DNA from: Candidatus Pseudelusimicrobium marinum
GTDB taxonomy: Bacteria; Elusimicrobiota; Elusimicrobia; Elusimicrobiales; Elusimicrobiaceae
NCBI GenBank assembly: GCA_018656005.1
Contig: JABHZW010000050.1
Location: 1 to 64,000, forward strand
DNA: 64,000 nt
Reading direction: 5' to 3'
Numbering within the stretch: position 1 is the first letter of the stretch; every line of letters starts with the position of its first letter. Under the pieces are notes generated by a model that saw nothing but the letters and a program-made list of their open reading frames with translations, did no database searches and was not told the origin of the DNA. The position numbers and the translations under genes were made by a program. Shown piece by piece: positions 17,666 through 26,807 of the stretch.

Positions 17666-17718
17666 AAAACAGAAGAACCCCCAATCACTCAAAGAGAGAT
17701 TGGGGGTTCTTCTGTTTT
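17666..17718. terminator. Bidirectional intrinsic terminator
   Basis: Perfect 21-bp stem (17666-17686 with 17698-17718) around an 11-nt loop, with A and T runs at the outer ends. It terminates the pilin gene on the plus strand and could act on the minus strand. A weaker hairpin with AAAAA/TTTTT arms and a CCC-GAA-GGG core follows at 17732-17763. Confidence 0.9.
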
Positions 17719-17777
17719 TAAAACTAAAACTAAAAAGTACTCCCGAAGGGTACGAGTGTTTTTGTGTAAATTTTTTT

Positions 17778-17840
17778 GTCATTGCGGACTTGATCCGCAA
17801 TCTAGGTTTATTCTGGATCCTGAATCAAGTTCAGAATGAC
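17778..17840. repeat. Double-hairpin repeat (GTCATTGCGG family), copy 2
   Basis: GTCATTGCGGACTTGATCCG at the left end (17778) and its partner TCAAGTTCAGAATGAC ending at 17840, each a hairpin, together a larger palindrome. Same orientation as copy 3. It lies between the pilin terminator and the 3' end of the convergent OsmC-like gene, 6 nt from its stop codon. Confidence 0.85.
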
Positions 17841-17846
17841 AGGTTG

Positions 17847-18230
17847 TTAATCTCTTACAACTTCTACATTATGTGGAACACTCAAATGCTTGCCAACTAA
17901 ACATAACTTTGCTGCCGAAACTAATGCACCTTCATACTTTGCATCAAAATTTTCTGGTAAATGTATTTTGATTAAAATATCGTCTAACATATACTTTTCT
18001 TTATTAAAGTTTGGGTGTACACTTAATGTAATTCCGTCTGAAGAAATATCCCGTTTATCTAAAAAGCTTTTAATAAAAATGCCACTACATGTGCCAAGCG
18101 ATGCTAAAAATAATTGAAATGGATTTGGCTCACTTTCCTCGCCACCTTGATGTTTAGGTTGGTCGGTTTTAATAACAAAATCTCCTACGGTTGCATTGAT
18201 TTTTTTATTGCCTTCAAATGTAATCTTCAT
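17847..18230 (-). CDS. OsmC/Ohr-family protein
   Basis: The 127-residue protein resembles the OsmC superfamily of thiol-dependent peroxidases: NPFQLFLASLGTCSGIFIKSFL carries the first conserved cysteine and AKLCLVGKHLSV the second. The N-terminal strand region contains KTDQPKHQGGEESEPNPF. I chose the ATG at 18228-18230, which has AGGAGTG upstream; the longer in-frame reading is not family-like. It likely reduces organic hydroperoxides or handles sulphur compounds; the exact subfamily is not clear. It diverges from the TauE-like gene with 34 nt between starts. Confidence 0.85.
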   Translation of the reverse strand: MKITFEGNKKINATVGDFVIKTDQPKHQGGEESEPNPFQLFLASLGTCSGIFIKSFLDKRDISSDGITLSVHPNFNKEKYMLDDILIKIHLPENFDAKYEGALVSAAKLCLVGKHLSVPHNVEVVRD

Positions 18231-18264
18231 AGTAATATCACTCCTAATAATATAAAATCTAAAT

Positions 18265-19095
18265 ATGGAACTATTCGATATTATAATTTTAACATTTTTG
18301 AGCTTTCTCATTGGTTATATAAGTGTAATCTTTGGCATAGGTGGGGGACTTTTTAATGTGCCTATCCTCGTGTTTTTCTTTAATATCCCAATACCGCAAG
18401 CAGTTGCTGCATCATTAGTTAGTGTCGCTGCTTTATCTGCGATGAGTGTGATGAGTAAAATAAGACATGGCTTTGTTAATATTCGTGTCGCTAGTTTGCT
18501 TGAACCGTTTTCTATATTTGGTATGTTAATCGGTGTGTTTTTGGTCGCAATTGTAAAAGAAAATAATATACGGATAATTTTTACAATACTTTCCTTTATT
18601 ATGGCTACTAATATGTTGATTAAAACTTTTCACTCTAGAAAAAAGGATGTAAAAATTATCCGTACAAAAAATACTTTCTACGGAGAATATAGAGATCAAG
18701 GACTTGGCAAAACTATCAAATATAATCCAAAAAATATTATGATTTCTAGCCCGTTTAGTTTCTTAGCAGGATTGCTTTCTGCATTGGTAGGTATCGGCGG
18801 GGGGATAGTGCTTGTGCCTATAATGAATTTCCTTTGTAGAATGCCAATAAAAGCCAGTGTAGCTACCAGTAATTTTATACTTTTTGTATCTTCTGCCTGT
18901 GGTGCATTTTCTTATATGATAAAAGGTTTTATAATTTACGATATTGCAGGTGCAATGGTTTTAGGTTCTATGACTGGTGCTTATTTTGGTATGAAAATGC
19001 TTGTTAAAATTAAGCCAAAAATTATACAAGTTTTGTTTGCCGTTTTGATGTATATAATTTCTATAAAGTTTTTAACTTCTGTGGTGGGAAATTAA
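18265..19095 (+). CDS. TauE/SafE family membrane permease
   Basis: The 276-residue inner-membrane protein has about eight hydrophobic helices with the duplicated family motif: FGIGGGLFNVPILVFF near residue 23 and VGIGGGIVLVPIMNFL near residue 180. The family exports or imports sulphur-containing organic anions such as sulphite; the substrate here is unknown. A TAAAAT box (18253-18258) lies six bases before the ATG and no ribosome binding site is visible, suggesting a leaderless mRNA. The small membrane-protein gene follows 4 nt after its stop. Confidence 0.88.
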   Translation: MELFDIIILTFLSFLIGYISVIFGIGGGLFNVPILVFFFNIPIPQAVAASLVSVAALSAMSVMSKIRHGFVNIRVASLLEPFSIFGMLIGVFLVAIVKENNIRIIFTILSFIMATNMLIKTFHSRKKDVKIIRTKNTFYGEYRDQGLGKTIKYNPKNIMISSPFSFLAGLLSALVGIGGGIVLVPIMNFLCRMPIKASVATSNFILFVSSACGAFSYMIKGFIIYDIAGAMVLGSMTGAYFGMKMLVKIKPKIIQVLFAVLMYIISIKFLTSVVGN

Positions 19096-19099
19096 TTTT

Positions 19100-19369
19100 A
19101 TGACAGATAAAAATTTAAGAAAAATAATAAATATAATTTTAAGATTTGGCATAATCGCAATTTATGTTTTGCTAATTTTAGGTTTTATTTTTAATAGCAA
19201 ATTTTTGTTTTTTGGGATTTTTGTATTGTTGATATTAGCTGTTATCAAAATAATTGCTCAAGGCATTGGATTTTTCGAAGCCAAAAAACAAAAATTTGCA
19301 TTATTATCAGTTTTGAGTTTAATAATATTCGTAGCACAGGTTATTATTTTCGGGATATTTAAGTTATAA
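19100..19369 (+). CDS. Small membrane protein of unknown function
   Basis: The 89-residue protein has three hydrophobic stretches (about 12-28, 33-52, 68-86) and a lysine-rich N-terminus. I do not recognise it. It follows the TauE-like gene by 4 nt and precedes the M20 peptidase gene by 33 nt, so it is probably co-transcribed with the permease. No ribosome binding site beyond the upstream AT-rich stop region can be seen. Confidence 0.6.
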   Translation: MTDKNLRKIINIILRFGIIAIYVLLILGFIFNSKFLFFGIFVLLILAVIKIIAQGIGFFEAKKQKFALLSVLSLIIFVAQVIIFGIFKL

Positions 19370-19402
19370 TGTAGATAAGTGAAAAATAGGAGGAGGATTT
19401 TA

Positions 19403-20680
19403 ATGTTCAAAAAATTAAGTACAAAAATAGATTCCTATAAAGAAGAAGCAGTAAAAATGCAAGAAGAGCTTACTAGCAGAAAAGCAATCGCACCAGAAAG
19501 TGGTGGTGAAGGCGAATATGAAAAAGCTATGTGGATAGAAGCCGAACTTAAAAAAATGGGCTTTGACGAAATTTCTAGGGTGGATTGCCCAGATAAAAGA
19601 GCAATAAAAGGTATCCGTCCAAATATAGTAGCCAAATATTACGGTGAAGATAAAACCAAAACTCTCTGGGTAATGACACATATGGATGTCGTACCAGAAG
19701 GCGAAAAATCTCTTTGGAAAACCGATCCATTTAAAGTTCATCGAGAAGGCGACATTCTTTATGGAAGAGGTGTAGAAGATAATCAACAAGGAATGATAGC
19801 AAGTATTTTAACAGCAAAAGCTATGATGGAAGAAGGTTATCGTCCACCATTTAACTTTGCACTTTTAATAAACTCAGACGAAGAAGTAGGCAGTAAACAT
19901 GGTGTTGAATATGTATTAAAAACCAAACCAGAACTTTTTGGTAAAAATGATGCATTCTTAGTACCAGACGGCGGAAACGAAAAAGGCGAAATGGTAGAAA
20001 TTGCAGAAAAATCTATCGCATGGCTAAAAATACATACACTTGGCAAACAATGTCATGCAAGTATGCCAGCACTTGGCAATAATGCTTTCACAGCCGGTAG
20101 TGATTTAGCTTTAAGATTAAGAAATGGTTTATACGAACATTTCAATGCAAAAGACGGCTTGTTCGACCCTAATATTAGTACATTTGAACCAACTAAAAAA
20201 GATAAAAATGTAGACAATGTTAACACAATTCCCGGCGACGATGTTTTTTATTTAGATTGTCGTGTACTTCCAACATATACTTTAACAGAAATACATAAAA
20301 AAGTTTTAGAAATTTCAGCAAGTATTGAAAAAGATTACAAAGTAAAAGTTAGTGTAGAACCTGTTATGACAATGACATCTAAAAATCCAACACCAAAACA
20401 TTCGCCATTAACAAAAGCTGTAATAGAAGCATCAAAAGCGGTTTACAATAATAATCCGCAACCATGTGGTATCGGCGGTGGAACTGTGGGTGCATATTTT
20501 AGAAATGAAGGGTATCATGCGGTGATATGGTCTAAAATAAAAGATACCGCACATATGCCAAATGAAGAATGCGACTTGAATAATTTACTTGGCGATGCAA
20601 AAGCATTTATACATATCGCTATGAATTTAAAATTAAATATTGCAGATGCTTCGGTATCTTCAGTTTGGGATAATAAATAA
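19403..20680 (+). CDS. M20 family metallopeptidase (ArgE/DapE/CPG2-like)
   Basis: The 425-residue zinc hydrolase is of the M20 type. Metal-binding and catalytic motifs include VMTHMDVVPEGEKSLWKTDP near 85-104, ILYGRGVEDNQQG near 115-127 and LLINSDEEVGSKHG near 153-166. GIGGGTVGAYFRNEG is near 360 and DTAHMPNEECDL carries a late metal histidine. The ATG at 19403 is preceded by AGGAGGAG, much better than the upstream GTG. Members include dipeptidases and acyl-diaminopimelate deacylases; a di- or tripeptidase is my best guess. Confidence 0.87.
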   Translation: MFKKLSTKIDSYKEEAVKMQEELTSRKAIAPESGGEGEYEKAMWIEAELKKMGFDEISRVDCPDKRAIKGIRPNIVAKYYGEDKTKTLWVMTHMDVVPEGEKSLWKTDPFKVHREGDILYGRGVEDNQQGMIASILTAKAMMEEGYRPPFNFALLINSDEEVGSKHGVEYVLKTKPELFGKNDAFLVPDGGNEKGEMVEIAEKSIAWLKIHTLGKQCHASMPALGNNAFTAGSDLALRLRNGLYEHFNAKDGLFDPNISTFEPTKKDKNVDNVNTIPGDDVFYLDCRVLPTYTLTEIHKKVLEISASIEKDYKVKVSVEPVMTMTSKNPTPKHSPLTKAVIEASKAVYNNNPQPCGIGGGTVGAYFRNEGYHAVIWSKIKDTAHMPNEECDLNNLLGDAKAFIHIAMNLKLNIADASVSSVWDNK

Positions 20681-20697
20681 AATTTTGCGAGGTTGAT

Positions 20698-21120
20698 ATG
20701 AACAGAAAAGCGTTCATAGCTTGGGAACTTATTATAATGTTTGGGCTTATTGTGGTGCTTATGGCTTTAGCCATACCAAGGTTTCAGCAGATAATTTTTA
20801 AATCTAAGGAAGCGCAAACAAAAGTTAATCTTAACCAAATAAGAGAAGCGGTTATTGTTTATTATGGTACAAATGGTGGTAAATATCCAGAAGACAATTT
20901 GTTTTCTTTAATGCCAAAATATTTGAGTAATATCCCAGAAGCTAATATTTCTAAACATGAAAAGCCGTCTAATAAGGTTCACACAGGTAATGGAGAAACA
21001 TATATAGATGGGACTGGCGGTTGGGCTTATATCAACGACAAACAAGACCCAAATTGGGGTAAAGTTAGTGTAAATTGTACTCACAAAGATACGGAAGGTA
21101 GTTTTTGGAACAGTTATTAA
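20698..21120 (+). CDS. Divergent pseudopilin
   Basis: The 140-residue protein has a short leader (MNRKA) followed by FIAWELIIMFGLIVVLMALA, keeping Glu5 but with an unusual FIAWE start and Ala at -1. The remainder has a GspG-like outline: a helix (EAQTKVNLNQIREAVIVYYG) and a C-terminal segment (GKVSVNCTHKDTEGSFWNSY). It is probably a minor pilin or pseudopilin. GCGAGG lies upstream of the start. The prepilin peptidase gene follows after 70 nt, which supports processing by that enzyme. Confidence 0.8.
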   Translation: MNRKAFIAWELIIMFGLIVVLMALAIPRFQQIIFKSKEAQTKVNLNQIREAVIVYYGTNGGKYPEDNLFSLMPKYLSNIPEANISKHEKPSNKVHTGNGETYIDGTGGWAYINDKQDPNWGKVSVNCTHKDTEGSFWNSY

Positions 21121-21190
21121 TTTAAATAATGTACAATAAACATAGATTGGGAAGATTTGTGTTTGTGCTGAAAAAATTTCTGGAGGTTTT

Positions 21191-21988
21191 ATGGATTTAG
21201 CTACAAATATATTGCTTATTTTAGTGGGGCTTATAGTGGGAAGTTTCTTAAATGTGTGTATTTATAGAATACCAATTAAGAAAAGTCTTATAGCACCTGC
21301 ATCTTCATGTCCTACTTGCGAATATAAAATTAAATGGTATGACAATATTCCAATAATAAGTTATTTTTTATTAAAAGCACGCTGTAGAGATTGTGATACC
21401 TGGATATCTTTTAGATACCCATTGGTAGAAATTTTGGCAGCATTGTTTGCTGTTTTAGTTTTCAACAAATTAGGGATTAATCTTTGGAGTGTCACAATAC
21501 TAGCAGTAATATATATGTTTATTGTAGGTTCTTTTATAGATTTTGAACATAGAATTATACCTGATGGATTTTCAATAGCTTTACTTATAGTAGGTTTGGC
21601 GACATGCACTATTAATCCACATTTTGACGGCGGATTATATTCCTTATGGCAAAGTTTCCTAGGTGCATTTATAGGTTTCTTTGGTGTATGGTTAATTGCT
21701 TATGTCGGCGAAAAAGTATTTAAAAAAGAATGTATGGGTGGTGGCGATATCAAAATTATGGCAGGTATCGGCGCACTGCTTGGCTGGGAAGGTGTGATAA
21801 TAGCGTTAGTATTATCTAGTTTCTTCGGACTTTTATGGATTATCGGTTTAATATTAGCTAAAAAAATAGATGAAGATAATTCCATAGCATTTGGTCCATT
21901 CTTATTTTTAGGGGCGATAGTACAATTTTTCGTATTCCGTGGGTTATATGAGTTTTCCATCTTCATGCAAAATTTCATTACTTTATAA
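21191..21988 (+). CDS. pilD: Prepilin peptidase / N-methyltransferase (A24 family)
   Basis: Membrane aspartyl protease that cleaves prepilin leaders and methylates the new N-terminus. The 265-residue protein has the full layout: GSFLNVCIYRIP, the methylase zinc motif with two cysteine pairs (CPTCEYK … CRDCD), and the A24 aspartates in VGSFIDFEHRIIPDG and GGGDIKIMAGIGALLGW. About seven to eight hydrophobic helices. TCTGGAGG precedes the ATG. It is the only prepilin peptidase in the window and probably serves all the pilins listed here. Confidence 0.95.
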   Translation: MDLATNILLILVGLIVGSFLNVCIYRIPIKKSLIAPASSCPTCEYKIKWYDNIPIISYFLLKARCRDCDTWISFRYPLVEILAALFAVLVFNKLGINLWSVTILAVIYMFIVGSFIDFEHRIIPDGFSIALLIVGLATCTINPHFDGGLYSLWQSFLGAFIGFFGVWLIAYVGEKVFKKECMGGGDIKIMAGIGALLGWEGVIIALVLSSFFGLLWIIGLILAKKIDEDNSIAFGPFLFLGAIVQFFVFRGLYEFSIFMQNFITL

Positions 21989-22014
21989 GTTTACTGACGC
22001 TTTTTAATAAAAAA

Positions 22015-22045
22015 CCCCCGCAAGCATGTGCTTGCGGGGGTTTTT
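22015..22045. terminator. Bidirectional intrinsic terminator
   Basis: Perfect inverted repeat CCCCCGCAAGCATG / TGCTTGCGGGGG with A-run on the left and TTTTT on the right. It serves pilD on the plus strand and tRNA-Ser on the minus strand. The outer stem sequence (CCCCGCAAGCA) reappears in the terminator at 41534, which has an extra palindrome in its apex. Confidence 0.92.
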
Positions 22046-22054
22046 AAAATTATA

Positions 22055-22141
22055 CGGAAAGGGAGGGATTCGAACCCTCGATACGATTACTCGCATACAG
22101 TCTTTCCAGGACTGCGCCTTAAGCCGCTCGGCCACCTTTCC
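22055..22141 (-). tRNA. tRNA-Ser (GGA)
   Basis: Minus-strand cloverleaf with acceptor GGAAAGG/CCTTTCC, anticodon loop CTGGAAA (anticodon GGA), a long variable arm typical of serine tRNA, and T-loop GGTTCGAATCC. The discriminator is G and no 3' CCA is encoded (TATAA follows), so CCA must be added by nucleotidyltransferase. Confidence 0.96.
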
Positions 22142-22207
22142 AAAAACCAGTCAATATTTATATTATATCATAATGCTAAGTTGTTCCAAAAATTCTACAA
22201 TATAATT

Positions 22208-23137
22208 ATGATTTACATTAAAGTATTTTTTGCTATTGTCTTTTGGGGTATGAGCTTTGCTTTCACAAAAAAAGCTCTAGGTGAAGTTTCAATTCCAACT
22301 CTTCTTTTTGTTCGTGCAATTTTGGGTGCATTAACCGTTTTACTTTTCCTGTGTGAACTTTCTTGGATTAAAACTCTAACAAAAAAAGACTGGCTTAAAA
22401 TGATATTCCTCGCCTTTACCGGTGTTATAATTCAACAAGGTTTACAGGCATATTCGCTTTTAAATACAAGTTCTAACCATGCTGGCTGGCTTATCAGTTT
22501 GATACCAATTGCAGTGGTTTTTGTGCTGGTTGTTGTGTTTAAAGAAACTATCGCCAAAGCAAAGTGGCTTGGTTTTGTTATGGGTTTTGTCGGGGTAAGT
22601 TTGGTTTTCTTTTCAAAACAAACACTTGTAGGTGGCGAGGTTGTGCCGACGATGAAAGGTGATATAATATTTTCACTAACGGCAATTAACTGGGCATTTT
22701 ATGTAATTTATTTGGCAAGATGGTTTAGAGAAATTAATCACTTGCGAGTGATATTTATTTTTATGACTCTATCTGCAATAATGGTTATACCCTTTTTAAT
22801 TATGGGCGATACTTATAAAGAGTTTTATACAATAAGTTCGGAAAATTGGTTTTCGCTTATATATCTTGGAGTTTTTTGTAGTGGTTTTTCATTTATTTTT
22901 TATAATCAAGCTGTTTCTGCAATTGGTGCTGCAAGAGCCAGTTCTTTTATGTATTTACAGCCGTTTGTCGCAATTTTTACAGGATACTTTTTACTTGGCG
23001 AAGAAATTGCAGTAATGTCAGCAGTAGGTGGTTTGATAATTTTAATCGGGCTTTATTATATTAATGGCGGACGAAAAGGTCTTAGGTTTTTTGCAAGAAT
23101 ACATGAGAAGATGTTAAACTGGTATCCTCGTTATTAA
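22208..23137 (+). CDS. EamA/DMT family transporter
   Basis: The 309-residue membrane protein has about ten hydrophobic helices, starting MIYIKVFFAIVFWGMSFAFT, with EamA signatures such as LLNTSSNHAGWLISLIPIAV and YNQAVSAIGAARASSFMYLQPF. The open frame continues upstream through the antisense of tRNA-Ser, so the ATG at 22208 is the sensible start; a TATAAT box overlaps it and there is no clear ribosome binding site. The substrate is unknown. Convergent with a small membrane-protein gene, whose last base directly abuts its stop. Confidence 0.87.
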   Translation: MIYIKVFFAIVFWGMSFAFTKKALGEVSIPTLLFVRAILGALTVLLFLCELSWIKTLTKKDWLKMIFLAFTGVIIQQGLQAYSLLNTSSNHAGWLISLIPIAVVFVLVVVFKETIAKAKWLGFVMGFVGVSLVFFSKQTLVGGEVVPTMKGDIIFSLTAINWAFYVIYLARWFREINHLRVIFIFMTLSAIMVIPFLIMGDTYKEFYTISSENWFSLIYLGVFCSGFSFIFYNQAVSAIGAARASSFMYLQPFVAIFTGYFLLGEEIAVMSAVGGLIILIGLYYINGGRKGLRFFARIHEKMLNWYPRY

Positions 23138-23413
23138 CTACTTTCTAAACATTCTAAATGGGATTGTTATTATGAAGAATAATATTCCAAATATTACAGA
23201 AACTATCACACCTAAAATTAAAAATAAAATACCCAAGAAACTAAGTATCGGATTTGCAGATTTAAACTGATAAGTTTTAAAATTACCAAAATTATTGAAT
23301 AAATTTGGCTGATCTTCTTTAGTAGCATCAGGTGTTTTGGTGTCTATCGGATTGCCGTGTTCGTCTAAAATTTCTGGTTCTATGACTTTTTCGTCTTTCT
23401 TTATTTCGTTCAT
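23138..23413 (-). CDS. Small acidic protein with C-terminal membrane anchor
   Basis: The 91-residue protein starting MNEIKKDEKVIEPEILDEHG has a charged N-terminal half and a strongly hydrophobic C-terminal half (about 54-85: ILSFLGILFLILGVIVSVIF…), then a short basic tail. The ATG at 23411-23413 was chosen because the longer frame would run into the valS promoter region. It diverges from valS with 37 nt between starts. I do not recognise the family. Confidence 0.6.
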   Translation of the reverse strand: MNEIKKDEKVIEPEILDEHGNPIDTKTPDATKEDQPNLFNNFGNFKTYQFKSANPILSFLGILFLILGVIVSVIFGILFFIITIPFRMFRK

Positions 23414-23450
23414 ATATGTATATTCTAGCAAAAATGGTAAAATATCTGAT

Positions 23451-26108
23451 ATGAAAAAGAATTTACCAAAAGCATACGAACATAAAAAAGTAGAGGAAAA
23501 ACTTTCACAGAAGTGGCAGTCTGCAAAACTGTTTAAGCAGGATTTATCGTCTAAAGCTAAACCATTCACAATTTTAATACCACCACCAAATATAACTGGT
23601 GCGCTTCATATCGGACATGCACTAACTAATACTATCCAAGATGTTTTAATCAGATACAACAAAATGCAAGGTAAAAATTCTTATTGGGTAGCTGGTACAG
23701 ACCACGGTGGAATTGCGACCCAAAATGTTATAGAAAAAAAACTTTTTGCAGAACAAAAGAAAACCAGAGCGGATTTTTCCCGCGATAAATTTTTAGATAT
23801 TTTATGGGATTGGTATCAAGAATGTGGCGACACTATTTTGTATCAGTTTGAAAAAATGGGCTGGAGCTTAGACCTTGATAATGTTCGTTTCACAATGGAC
23901 GATACCCGTGCAAAAGCGGTTTATACAGCATTTGAAAAGCTTTGGAAAGATAAGAAAATTTATCGCGGGAAACGGATGATAAATTGGTGTTGCCGTTGTC
24001 ATACTGCTTTGTCTGATATCGAGGTAGAATACGAAGCACAAAATGGTAAATTATGGCATATTCATTATCCACTTGAAAATGGTAAACAAGGCATTGTAAT
24101 TGCAACTACCCGTCCTGAAACTATGCTAGCTGATACTGGTGTTGCGGTGCATCCAAAAGACGAAAGATATCAACATTTAATTGGTGAAAATTTAAAACTT
24201 CCATTAACAAATCGCATAATACCTGTGGTTGCAGATAAAGAAGTAGATAAAGAGTTTGGAACTGGTGCAGTTAAAATTACACCAGCGCACGATCTATTGG
24301 ATTATGAGATCGGTCAACGGCATAAACTTCCAATAATAACAGTAATTTCTGAACATGGGAAAATGATAGATTGTCCTGAAAAATATATTGGTATGTCCGT
24401 TCAAAAAGCACGGGCAGAAGTTGCCAAAGATTTAGAAGAAAAAGGTTTCTTGACCAAAACCGATAAATATAAAAACAATGTTTCCACTTGTTATCGTTGT
24501 CATAATCATATAGAGCCATATTTGAGCGAACAATGGTTTGTAGATATGAAAGATATGGCAAAAAAAGCTACCAAAGCAATTAATGATGGCAAAGTTACAT
24601 ATACGCCTGAAACGTGGAAAAATCAAACTTTAAATTGGTTAGAAAATATACAAGATTGGTGTATCTCCCGACAAATAATTTGGGGACACCGAATACCAGT
24701 TTGGTATTGTAAAGATTGTGGTGAGAAAGGTCTTATGAAAATGGATAAAGGTAAAAAGTTTGCTTTAAGTTTGCCAGCCAAGTGTGGTAAATGTGGTAGC
24801 AAAAACTTATATCAAGACGAAGATGTTTTAGATACATGGTTTTCGTCAGCTTTATGGCCATTATCCACACTTGGCTGGCCACAGCGAAGCAAAGAACTTT
24901 CAACATTTTACCCATCAGCTGTTATGCAAACAGGGTACGAAATTATTTATTTATGGGTAGCACGGATGATAATGTTTGGACTTTATTTCGGCGGAGAAGT
25001 TCCGTTTAAGCAAGTTTCGTTAAATGGTATTGTTCGGGATAAAACGGGCAAGAAAATGTCCAAAAGTTTGGGTAATGTTGTTGATCCACTTGGCTTAATA
25101 GACAAGTACGGTGCGGATGCTGTAAGGTTTAGTTTACTTATGCAAGCAAGCCCGGGTAAGGACATTCCTTATGGTGAAGGTAGTATTGTAGGAGCTAGAA
25201 ATTTTACCAACAAAATTTACAATGCTGCAAGATTTTTAATGATGCATCTTGAAGGTGTAGAAGGCAAACTAGAAATGCCTAAAAAGTTTAAAGAACTTTC
25301 TGATAATTGGATAATTAATGAATTTAATAAAATTACAGATACAGGTTTTTTAGAAAAGTTTGAATTTGGTAAACAAGCAGAAAGTTTTTACCATTTCTTT
25401 TGGAGTAATTATTGCGATTGGTATATAGAACTTGCAAAACCAAGGCTCGCACAGGGTGGGGAAAGTAAAAAAGAAGTTTTAGCAATATTGGTACACATTT
25501 TTTACGATTATTTAAAACTTTTACACCCACTTATGCCATTTATTACAGAAGAGTTAGCAGAGTATTTTGCAAAATATACATCCGATAATCCAGACTTTTT
25601 GATACATAAAACAATACTAGCATCTCAAAAAATAACAATAGATGCTAATACTGTTAAAAACTTTAAACTTATACAAGAAATTATTACTAAAATAAGAACA
25701 ATTCGCTCTCAATTTAGCATTGCACCAAAAGTAAAGTTAGATGCAGTAATAACAAATGAAAATAAATTTATATCTAGCAATAAACACTATATAGAAGATT
25801 TAGCAGGTATAGAAAATGTAGTATTTGGTGGCGATAAGCCAACACAAAGTGCGATGACTGTTATAAAAGATATAAAAATATTTATCCCACTAGAAGGTGT
25901 TATAGATATTAGTAAAGAAAACGAAAGATTAAAAAAAGAACAAGATAAAAAAGTAAAAGATTTCGAAACTTATAATGCTCGTCTTTCAAATAAAGGCTTT
26001 ACAGATAAAGCACCTAAAGAAAAGGTAGAAGAATTTAAGAAAATAGTTTCTACTCTTAAAGAAGAAATTTTAGAAATTAAAGATGCCCTTAAATCTTTAG
26101 AGAAATAA
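23451..26108 (+). CDS. valS: Valyl-tRNA synthetase
   Basis: Class I aminoacyl-tRNA synthetase charging tRNA-Val. The 885-residue protein has the HIGH motif in PPPNITGALHIGHAL near residue 47, an editing domain (ATTRPETMLADTGVAVHP), a zinc-like four-cysteine insertion (CKDCG … CGKCGS), the KMSKS motif in KTGKKMSKSLGN and a C-terminal coiled coil. The start MKKNLPKAYEHKKVEEKL fits the family; a TAAAAT box ends seven bases upstream with no ribosome binding site, suggesting a leaderless mRNA. Confidence 0.97.
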   Translation: MKKNLPKAYEHKKVEEKLSQKWQSAKLFKQDLSSKAKPFTILIPPPNITGALHIGHALTNTIQDVLIRYNKMQGKNSYWVAGTDHGGIATQNVIEKKLFAEQKKTRADFSRDKFLDILWDWYQECGDTILYQFEKMGWSLDLDNVRFTMDDTRAKAVYTAFEKLWKDKKIYRGKRMINWCCRCHTALSDIEVEYEAQNGKLWHIHYPLENGKQGIVIATTRPETMLADTGVAVHPKDERYQHLIGENLKLPLTNRIIPVVADKEVDKEFGTGAVKITPAHDLLDYEIGQRHKLPIITVISEHGKMIDCPEKYIGMSVQKARAEVAKDLEEKGFLTKTDKYKNNVSTCYRCHNHIEPYLSEQWFVDMKDMAKKATKAINDGKVTYTPETWKNQTLNWLENIQDWCISRQIIWGHRIPVWYCKDCGEKGLMKMDKGKKFALSLPAKCGKCGSKNLYQDEDVLDTWFSSALWPLSTLGWPQRSKELSTFYPSAVMQTGYEIIYLWVARMIMFGLYFGGEVPFKQVSLNGIVRDKTGKKMSKSLGNVVDPLGLIDKYGADAVRFSLLMQASPGKDIPYGEGSIVGARNFTNKIYNAARFLMMHLEGVEGKLEMPKKFKELSDNWIINEFNKITDTGFLEKFEFGKQAESFYHFFWSNYCDWYIELAKPRLAQGGESKKEVLAILVHIFYDYLKLLHPLMPFITEELAEYFAKYTSDNPDFLIHKTILASQKITIDANTVKNFKLIQEIITKIRTIRSQFSIAPKVKLDAVITNENKFISSNKHYIEDLAGIENVVFGGDKPTQSAMTVIKDIKIFIPLEGVIDISKENERLKKEQDKKVKDFETYNARLSNKGFTDKAPKEKVEEFKKIVSTLKEEILEIKDALKSLEK

Positions 26109-26117
26109 AAACAAATT

Positions 26118-26181
26118 GTCATTGCGGACTTGATCCGCAATCCAGATTTTATCCTAGATTCTGAATCAAGTTCAGAATGAC
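26118..26181. repeat. Double-hairpin repeat (GTCATTGCGG family), copy 3
   Basis: GTCATTGCGGACTTGATCCG at 26118 and its partner TCAAGTTCAGAATGAC ending at 26181, separated by a short variable centre. It is nearly identical to copy 2 (17778) and to the reverse complement of copy 1 (17011). It lies between valS and rdgB and could act as a processing or termination structure. Confidence 0.85.
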
Positions 26182-26194
26182 ATAAATAAATAAT

Positions 26195-26791
26195 ATGAAA
26201 AAAATTAAAGAAATTGTTTTAGCAACTGGTAATCAACATAAAGTTGCAGAAATTATGAAAATTATGGCAGATTTGAAATCTGTCAAATTTATATCCTTAA
26301 AAGAATTCCCAAAAATTATTATACCAGAAGAAACAGGTCAAACTCTGCGTGAAAATGCATTGATAAAAGCAATGCATGTCGCTCGCGAAACTAAACAATG
26401 GACACTTGCAGACGACACCGGTTTAGAAGTTGACGCACTTAATGGCAAACCCGGAGTATATTCCGCCAGATATGCAGGTGAAACCGCAACCTACGAGGAT
26501 AATAATAAAAAATTGCTCAAAGAGTTGAGCGAAATTTCGCAAAAAAAAAGAACTGCTAAATTTAAAACAATCTCTTGTTTATGTTCACCCGACGGCTTAG
26601 CTTTTTTTGAAGAGGGCATATTGGAAGGCGAAATTTCGCTATCACCAAAAGGCGACAATGGTTTTGGTTACGATCCTATTTTCATAGTTAAAGACAGCAA
26701 TAAAACTTTAGCAGAACTTACCGATACAGAAAAAAATGCCCTATCCCATCGGGCTAGAGCATTCCAAAATATCAAAAAATATATCAATTAA
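26195..26791 (+). CDS. rdgB: RdgB/HAM1 family non-canonical purine NTP pyrophosphatase
   Basis: Removes ITP and XTP from the nucleotide pool. The 198-residue protein shows LATGNQHKVAEIMKIM at the start, ENALIKAMHVARET, ADDTGLEVDALNGKPGVYSA, NGFGYDPIF and the C-terminal LSHRARAFQNI, all family hallmarks. Length is typical. It begins 14 nt after a palindromic repeat that separates it from valS; no clear ribosome binding site is seen. Confidence 0.96.
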   Translation: MKKIKEIVLATGNQHKVAEIMKIMADLKSVKFISLKEFPKIIIPEETGQTLRENALIKAMHVARETKQWTLADDTGLEVDALNGKPGVYSARYAGETATYEDNNKKLLKELSEISQKKRTAKFKTISCLCSPDGLAFFEEGILEGEISLSPKGDNGFGYDPIFIVKDSNKTLAELTDTEKNALSHRARAFQNIKKYIN

Positions 26792-26807
26792 TCCAAACCT
26801 CGCGAAT

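Noticed and set aside
22028-22207. Upstream extension of the EamA transporter frame
   Set aside because: It runs through the antisense of tRNA-Ser and the terminator; the protein family starts at MIYIKVFF.
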